Shown here piece by piece: positions 40,756 to 45,215 of a stretch of DNA of 45,215 nt. Below the pieces are notes generated by a model, which worked only from the letters and a program-made list of their open reading frames with translations, did no database searches and was not told the origin of the DNA. The translations under genes were made by a program, and so were the position numbers. The stretch spans positions 1-45,215 of the forward strand of contig DASRFJ010000092.1 of the NCBI GenBank assembly GCA_035651595.1, given 5' to 3'. The stretch's first letter is position 1. Each line of letters starts with the position of its first letter. The stretch comes from JAFARZ01 sp035651595 (GTDB lineage Bacteria > Actinomycetota > Actinomycetes > Streptosporangiales > Streptosporangiaceae).

Positions 40756-41496
40756 ATGTACGGCATGCGCAGATCCGCGGCGGTCCTGCTGACCACCGCC
40801 GTGACGGGAACGCTGCTGCTTGCGCACGGTGCCTCGTCGGCCGTGATCTCGCCGGCGCCTGTGTTCGACGTCCAGAGCCCGCTGCTGACCGCCACCGCTG
40901 GCGCACGGTACAGCTACACCTTCGCCGCCACTGGCGCGCCGGCACCCAGGTACGCGCTCGCGTCCGGCGCGCCATCCTGGCTGACCATCAATCCGGTCAC
41001 CGGCCAGGCGTCCGGCGTGGTGCCGCGCTCGGGTGTCCGCCAGTTCACTTACTCGGTTACCGCCACGAACCCGGTCGGGCCGGCGACCGCCGGCCCGTTC
41101 ACCGTGCGGGTGTACCGGCCGGGGCTCTTGCCACAGGCAGTGCTGATCGCCAGGCTGCACTGCCCTGCGTCAATCGCCAAGGGCGGGACGGCGACGTGCA
41201 CGCTCACCGTCACCAACCTGGGACCAGACGCCGCGCCGAGGACCACGGCGGTCGCGCAGATCTCCCCGTCGCTGACCGTCAAGTCCTGCGCCGGCTGCCA
41301 GTCGTACTCCGGCATCACCGTGTGGGGGCTCGGCACCGTTGCGGCTGGCGCCAGCACCACCGAAACATTCACGGTCGCCAGTCACCACGGGTTCTTCGCG
41401 CCACGCACGCGGATCTCCGCCTTTGCGCAGTCCGGCGCGATCGACCCATCCCCTTGGCGCAGCAGAGCCGCCGCCGCCATCGCCGTCACCCGGTAA
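40756..41496 (+). CDS. Secreted protein with Ig-like and DUF11-like domains
   Basis: 246-residue exported protein. Signal peptide ~1-29 (SAAVLLTTAVTGTLLLAHGA). Residues ~33-120 form a putative Ig-like (He_PIG-type) domain (FDVQSPLLTATAGARYSYTF, SWLTINPVTGQASGVVP). Residues ~130-235 resemble a DUF11 adhesin-type repeat (ASIAKGGTATCTLTVTNLGP). Three Cys residues occur in the second domain, two as CAGC. No enzymatic motif is seen; a surface or binding role is likely. GGAAGGA precedes the ATG. The last 327 nt are antisense to the DUF1707 frame. Confidence 0.8.
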   Translation: MYGMRRSAAVLLTTAVTGTLLLAHGASSAVISPAPVFDVQSPLLTATAGARYSYTFAATGAPAPRYALASGAPSWLTINPVTGQASGVVPRSGVRQFTYSVTATNPVGPATAGPFTVRVYRPGLLPQAVLIARLHCPASIAKGGTATCTLTVTNLGPDAAPRTTAVAQISPSLTVKSCAGCQSYSGITVWGLGTVAAGASTTETFTVASHHGFFAPRTRISAFAQSGAIDPSPWRSRAAAAIAVTR

Positions 41497-41901
41497 GGAG
41501 TTCGCCAGGCAGCGGACCAGGGGCCGCGCGATCAGCAGCACGAACAGGAGCGGGATCAGGCCCCAGCCGTGGTGGGTCACATTGGTCAGCACGACGGCGA
41601 TGATCACGAGGCCGGCCAGCGAGGCGAGCAGCGGCGGTGCGGCGTGCCTGGATGGCGACCGCGGGCCGGTGGCGGCGGAGGCGGCCTGGGAGACGGGCCG
41701 GACGGCGGGGAGGTCGGCCACCAGTTCTCCGAGCTCACCCCAGGTCCGTGCGGTCAGCACCCGCCCGGTACGCTCGTCGAACTCCTCGGCCGTCAGCCTG
41801 CCTGCCTGAAAGTGCTCGCTCAAGTCCGACATGACCGCATCGCGGTCGGCGTCAGACGCCCTCATCGAAGCGGGGAGAAAATTCCCAGTCGTGGCGTTCA
41901 C
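41170..41901 (-). CDS. DUF1707 (SHOCT-like) membrane protein with antisense run-on tail
   Basis: The N-terminal ~55 residues are a DUF1707 domain (MRASDADRDAVMSDLSEHFQ, AGRLTAEEFDERTGRVLTAR, TWGELGELVADLP), followed by a linker and two hydrophobic segments (LLASLAGLVIIAVVLTNV, GLIPLLFVLLIARPLV). The expected protein ends near residue ~135. The remaining ~105 residues are Gly/Arg-rich and lie entirely antisense to the secreted protein gene, so they are probably a run-on with no stop until 41170. GTG 41901 has AGGAG upstream; an ATG at 41865 is an alternative. DUF1707 function is unknown; it is often a small membrane-tethered regulator-like protein. Confidence 0.75.
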   Translation of the reverse strand: MNATTGNFLPASMRASDADRDAVMSDLSEHFQAGRLTAEEFDERTGRVLTARTWGELGELVADLPAVRPVSQAASAATGPRSPSRHAAPPLLASLAGLVIIAVVLTNVTHHGWGLIPLLFVLLIARPLVRCLANSLPGDGDGGGGSAAPRGWVDRAGLRKGGDPRAWREEPVVTGDRECFGGAGASRNGAEPPHGDAGVRLAAGAGLDGQRRGDLRDRRGPRRGVWSQVGDGERARRRPALGD

Positions 41902-42008
41902 CGGGCTCCTGCCTTCCTTGCTCGCGCCCGCAAGCGCGTTTTCCGTGTACCTCTAATGTCCTAGGCAGCGGGCCACCGGCACCATTGCCGGATGCCACTG
42001 GCTGCGGG

Positions 42009-42020
42009 TGACATCTGTCA
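42009..42020. promoter_or_regulatory. Palindrome TGACATCTGTCA upstream of LanB-like gene
   Basis: 5-bp arms TGACA / TGTCA around TC, 134 bp before the LanB-like start in the 252-bp gap after the divergent DUF1707 gene. It is the only symmetric site I see in that promoter region. Weak evidence. Confidence 0.25.
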
Positions 42021-42153
42021 TGTCCCGCGGCATGCGCAATGGGTGAGATGGGTGCCGCGGCTCCTGGCTGGCACGCTGGGAAAGGCATTGGCTGGGTAAC
42101 TCGCTGCGGAGGGTTGGGGACGGGCAGGCAATGACGCAGGGTGGGGTCGAATC

Positions 42154-44517
42154 TTGACGCCTTCGCACCGGGTCCCGCTTGCGGGAACGGCGTGGAGCGT
42201 GTGGCGGGATGTCTGCCTGCGCAGTGCCGGGTTCCCCGCGGACATGGTGCTGGCGATCTGCGATGAGCCGCTGGCACGCGGCGCGGACCTGGCCGGAGCG
42301 GAGCTGGCCGAGCGGCCGGCGTACGACGAAGGGTATGCCGATGCCACCGGGCGGCTGTCCCGCGGGATCGCTGCTACCTTCGCCGATCCGGCCTTCCAGG
42401 AGGCGCTCACCTGGCAAAATCCCGGGCTGGCGCAATTCCTGCACGATCACGACGCGGGCCCGGGCGCGGTGCGGCGCAGCAAGCAGCGGCAACGGGAGCT
42501 GGTGATCGCCAGCTACCTGCAGCGGTACTGCCTGAAGAACGACACGATCGGGTTCTTCGGTCCGGTCGGCTGGGCGTCCGCCGCCCCGGCTACCGCAGGG
42601 CTGGTTGTCGTGCCCGGGGAACGGCTGATAGCTCGGCGGACAACGTATTTCGAGGTGTGGGCGATCGACAAGGTGGCAGCCGCGATCGCCGGGCAGGGAC
42701 GGGCGCTGGGCTGGCTGCGGCCACGGCGGACCCGGTCGGTCTTCCTGGACGGGGACGTGCTGCACCGTCCGCACCGCAAGCCGGTCACCCTCACCGCCAC
42801 CGAACTCAAAGTCCTCCAGGCCTGCGATGGCCACCGCACGCTCACCGACGTGCTCGCGGCGGTCGGCACAGCCGATGCCCGCGTCCAGCTGACCCGGCTG
42901 GCTGAGCTCGGGGCGCTTCGGCTGGATCTGGAGGGTCCGGTGGATGCGTGGCCGGAGCGGCTGCTGCGGGACAAGCTTGAGCTGATTGCTGACCCGGCGG
43001 CCAGGGCGGCAGCGCTGGAGCCGGTGGATCGGCTGATCAGGGCGCGCGATGCGGTGGCCGCTACGAACGGCGACCCGGATGGGCTGAGGCAGGCGCTGGC
43101 GCGCCTGGCCGCAACGTTCGAGCAGATCACCGGTGCCGCGGCGACCCGCAAGGCCGGGGAGACCTACGCCGGGCGGACGCTGGTCTACACCGATGCCGTC
43201 CGGGATGTGCGGGTGGAGCTGGGAGATGCGATAATCCGGGCGCTGGCCGCACCGCTGGGCCTTGTGCTGGACAGCGTGCGCTGGCTGATCAACGAGGTAA
43301 CCGACACGTACCGAGCATTCTTCGCGGAGCTGTTCGACCGCGAGAGTGGCCGCGTTGGCGGAGCGCCCGTACCGCTCACGCGGCTGCTGACCATGGCAGC
43401 CCCCTACATGTCCACCCAAGGCGGCCGGGCGGTGGGTGAGCTTGCCAAGCCGAGCGTCGCCGAGCTGCAGCGCCGTTGGCGGTATGTGCTCGGGCCGCCG
43501 TCATCTGCCCGCAGGCACCAGGTCAGTGCGGACGCGATCAGCGCGAGGGCCGCCGAGTGCTTCCCCCGGTGTCCAGTCACCTGGAGCGCAGCCCGGCAGC
43601 ACTCACCGGACATCATGGTCGCAGCCGCGTCCCCCGCCGCGGTGGCGCGCGGCGATTTCCTGCTGGTCCTCGGCGAGATACACCTGGCTAGTAACACGCT
43701 GGACGGCCGTCTCTGGGTCGAGCAGCATCCCGATCCGGCCAGGCTCATCGCCGCGGAGCAGGCCGACCGCGGCCCGCAGCGGATCGTTCCCATCGAGGAG
43801 AAAGACCACCCGAATGTGACGTCCCGTCTCAGCCCGCCCTCCGCCGTGCTCGGGCCGGGCCAGCGCTACTGGTCTTCCGCTCTCACCGACTCGCTCGATC
43901 CACCGGAATCGGACACTGTCCTGCCCGGCGCCGCGATGACCGTGGCACGCCGCGACGATGAGCTGGTTGTCCAGTCCATGCAGTCTGGGGAGGAGCTGGA
44001 TCTCTTCGAGGTAATCGGGGACGCGATGGTCGTGGCCGTCGTCGATGCGTTCCAGCCCTTCGCTCCGGCCGCGCACCGGCCGCGGGTCACGATCGACCGG
44101 TTCGTGCTGAGCCGGGAGCAGTGGGTCTTCCAGGTCGCGGACTCGGACTGGGCGTTTGCCAAGGACGAGCGGGAACGCTTCTACCTGGCGCGCCGTTGGC
44201 GGCAGGACCATCAGCTGCCTGAGCGGGTGTTCTACCGTGTTCCCGTCGAACAGAAGCCCACGGCCGTTGACTTCAGCAGCATCGTGCTGGTCAACCTGTT
44301 CGCCAAGCACATCCGGCAGACCCAGGCCGCGGGCCATACCCAGTTCACCGTTACCGAGATGCTGCCAGACCTGGACCAGCTCTGGCTGACTGACCGCGAG
44401 GGCCGGCGCTACAGCTCCGAGCTGCGGTTCGTCGCATACGACGGCGTGCGCAATGAGGAAGGTGCAGCCACTGTTCCGCACTGCGACCGTGGAAACGTGG
44501 CCGCTAGCCAGTCCTGA
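42154..44517 (+). CDS. LanB-like lantibiotic dehydratase family protein (glutamylation-type domain only)
   Basis: 787-residue protein matching the N-terminal Lant_dehydr_N region of LanB enzymes: WRDVCLRSAGFPADMV at the start, RQRELVIASYLQRYCLKNDT, TIGFFGPVGWAS, ARRTTYFEVWAIDKVA, and late PRVTIDRFVLSREQWVF. LanB enzymes glutamylate Ser/Thr of a precursor peptide using Glu-tRNA; the related PEARL enzymes instead add amino acids from tRNA to a peptide C-terminus. The separate elimination domain (SpaB_C) is absent, as in split LanBs and near-PEARL forms. The start is a TTG at 42154 with GGTGGGG upstream. The condensation gene follows after 29 nt, almost certainly in the same operon. No precursor peptide gene is seen within the window. 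Confidence 0.85.
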   Translation: MTPSHRVPLAGTAWSVWRDVCLRSAGFPADMVLAICDEPLARGADLAGAELAERPAYDEGYADATGRLSRGIAATFADPAFQEALTWQNPGLAQFLHDHDAGPGAVRRSKQRQRELVIASYLQRYCLKNDTIGFFGPVGWASAAPATAGLVVVPGERLIARRTTYFEVWAIDKVAAAIAGQGRALGWLRPRRTRSVFLDGDVLHRPHRKPVTLTATELKVLQACDGHRTLTDVLAAVGTADARVQLTRLAELGALRLDLEGPVDAWPERLLRDKLELIADPAARAAALEPVDRLIRARDAVAATNGDPDGLRQALARLAATFEQITGAAATRKAGETYAGRTLVYTDAVRDVRVELGDAIIRALAAPLGLVLDSVRWLINEVTDTYRAFFAELFDRESGRVGGAPVPLTRLLTMAAPYMSTQGGRAVGELAKPSVAELQRRWRYVLGPPSSARRHQVSADAISARAAECFPRCPVTWSAARQHSPDIMVAAASPAAVARGDFLLVLGEIHLASNTLDGRLWVEQHPDPARLIAAEQADRGPQRIVPIEEKDHPNVTSRLSPPSAVLGPGQRYWSSALTDSLDPPESDTVLPGAAMTVARRDDELVVQSMQSGEELDLFEVIGDAMVVAVVDAFQPFAPAAHRPRVTIDRFVLSREQWVFQVADSDWAFAKDERERFYLARRWRQDHQLPERVFYRVPVEQKPTAVDFSSIVLVNLFAKHIRQTQAAGHTQFTVTEMLPDLDQLWLTDREGRRYSSELRFVAYDGVRNEEGAATVPHCDRGNVAASQS

Positions 44518-44546
44518 AATTCGAGCTGGGGAAAGGAATGGCGGCA

Positions 44547-45215
44547 ATGACCCAAGGACAGCGCTACCCGCTGTCGTTCACCCAGGAATGGTTCCTCACC
44601 ATGGATCAGGGTGACGAGGGCGGGACGTTCGGCAGCCGGTTCACGATGGTCCGCCTCACCCACATCACCGGGCCGGTGGATCTCGCGGTGCTCCAGGGCG
44701 CCCTGGACGACGTCGTCGCCCGCCACGAACTGCTCCGCACCGTGGTGGTCAGAGACGCCGACCCGCCCTACCAGCAGGTATACCCGCCCTGCCCGGTACC
44801 CCTCGAGGTCACCGACGTCCCGCCGGCCACCGGCAAGTCCCGGGACACGATCATCCAGGACCTGCTGTACGAGACCGGTACGATCAGCGCACGCCACGCG
44901 CCGCTGCTGCGCGCCCGGCTCTGCCGCTTCGACGACCGCGACAGCGTCCTGTACTTGACCGTCCACCACTCGGCGTCCGACGCCTGGTCCCAGCAGGTGA
45001 TCATGCGCGATCTCGGCGCGTACTACGCCGCCCGCGCCACCGGCACCCCCGCCGCGCTCCCGCCCGTACGGCAATACCGCGAATACGCCGAATGGCAGCG
45101 GGCCACCGCCACCAGCTCAGCCGAAGACGGCGCCCCCGCCTACTGGCGCGACAAACTCCGCGGCGCCCGCGAATTCACCATGCCCAACGACCGTCCGCAC
45201 CCCGACAGTTACTCC
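44547..45215 (+). CDS. NRPS-type condensation domain protein, cut by window edge
   Basis: Open to the right edge; 223 codons visible. Starts YPLSFTQEWFLTMDQGDEGG as in condensation domains; ALDDVVARHELLRTVVV and the core motif HHSASDAWS with His140-His141 and Asp145 follow, where canonical domains have HHxxxDGxS. Residues ~170-223 continue the expected pattern (PPVRQYREYAEWQ, YWRDKLRGA). The ATG at 44547 is chosen for GAAAGGA nine bases upstream; an ATG at 44538 is too close to it. Condensation domains form amide or ester bonds between carrier-bound or soluble acyl/amine groups. Whether adenylation or carrier domains follow cannot be seen. Confidence 0.88.
   Translation, partial: MTQGQRYPLSFTQEWFLTMDQGDEGGTFGSRFTMVRLTHITGPVDLAVLQGALDDVVARHELLRTVVVRDADPPYQQVYPPCPVPLEVTDVPPATGKSRDTIIQDLLYETGTISARHAPLLRARLCRFDDRDSVLYLTVHHSASDAWSQQVIMRDLGAYYAARATGTPAALPPVRQYREYAEWQRATATSSAEDGAPAYWRDKLRGAREFTMPNDRPHPDSYS

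Noticed and set aside
42130..42157. Eight-codon minigene (MTQGGVES) ending at the LanB-like start, considered as a leader or precursor peptide
   Set aside because: Too short for a RiPP precursor, the ribosome-binding spacing is poor, and such short frames occur by chance; kept only as a note.
1..45215. CRISPR arrays, tRNA or rRNA genes, insertion sequences or phage genes
   Set aside because: No regularly spaced direct repeats, no tRNA-like cloverleaf segments and no transposase, integrase or phage-structural motifs were seen on either strand.

Overview
The window is high-GC DNA from an actinomycete. The signs are pervasive third-position G/C, GTG and TTG starts, and actinomycete families: a DUF574 methyltransferase, a SigE-family sigma factor, a CU044_5270 protein, DUF2690, DUF1707, a SARP regulator, CBM2-bearing secreted glycosidases and an LCP protein. 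No tRNA, rRNA, CRISPR array, transposase or phage gene is visible. A soil-type Streptosporangiales- or Streptomyces-like host is my inference.

Layout. (1) 39-806: lone SAM methyltransferase. (2) 803-8117: alpha-galactoside locus. A minus-strand operon (LacI regulator, lipoprotein binding protein, two permeases, YesL-like protein) diverges from a GH36 alpha-galactosidase; twin operators lie over the regulator's own start. (3) 8327-13417: a MarR regulator with its divergent target and operator array, DUF445, a SigE-family sigma factor with a membrane partner, a secreted Pro/Ala-rich protein and a two-domain VOC protein. (4) 13711-19008: a truncated-haemoglobin/ankyrin fusion, an ECF sigma/CU044_5270 pair, DUF2690, an HD protein and a histidine phosphatase. 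(5) 18995-24445: a two-component system with a small membrane ORF, an adenylate-kinase-like protein and a fused SecDF. (6) 24891-33631: secreted GH12 and GH54 polysaccharidases sharing one Ig-like module and CBM2 type, flanking FHA, LCP and small membrane genes, then a GT87-like membrane protein. (7) 33836-41901: a large SARP regulator convergent with a DrrAB-like ABC exporter whose upstream region carries SARP-type 11-bp direct repeats, an AraC/DUF1772 pair, a secreted Ig-like protein and DUF1707. (8) 42154-45215: a LanB-like dehydratase followed by an NRPS-type condensation protein cut by the window edge, probably the left end of a peptide natural-product cluster.

The strongest unexplained signal is a family of five intergenic elements, each exactly 82 bp, folding into one long nested hairpin with compensatory changes between copies. 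Three copies also share a 54-55 bp 3' tail. A second signal is the palindrome TTCCAG-N4-CTGGAA, found 70-90 bp upstream of three gene starts within 4 kb. Several genes run past the expected end of their family fold into neighbours (803-1422, 16920-17155, 21878-22055, 41170-41496), suggesting lost stop codons or small sequence errors.
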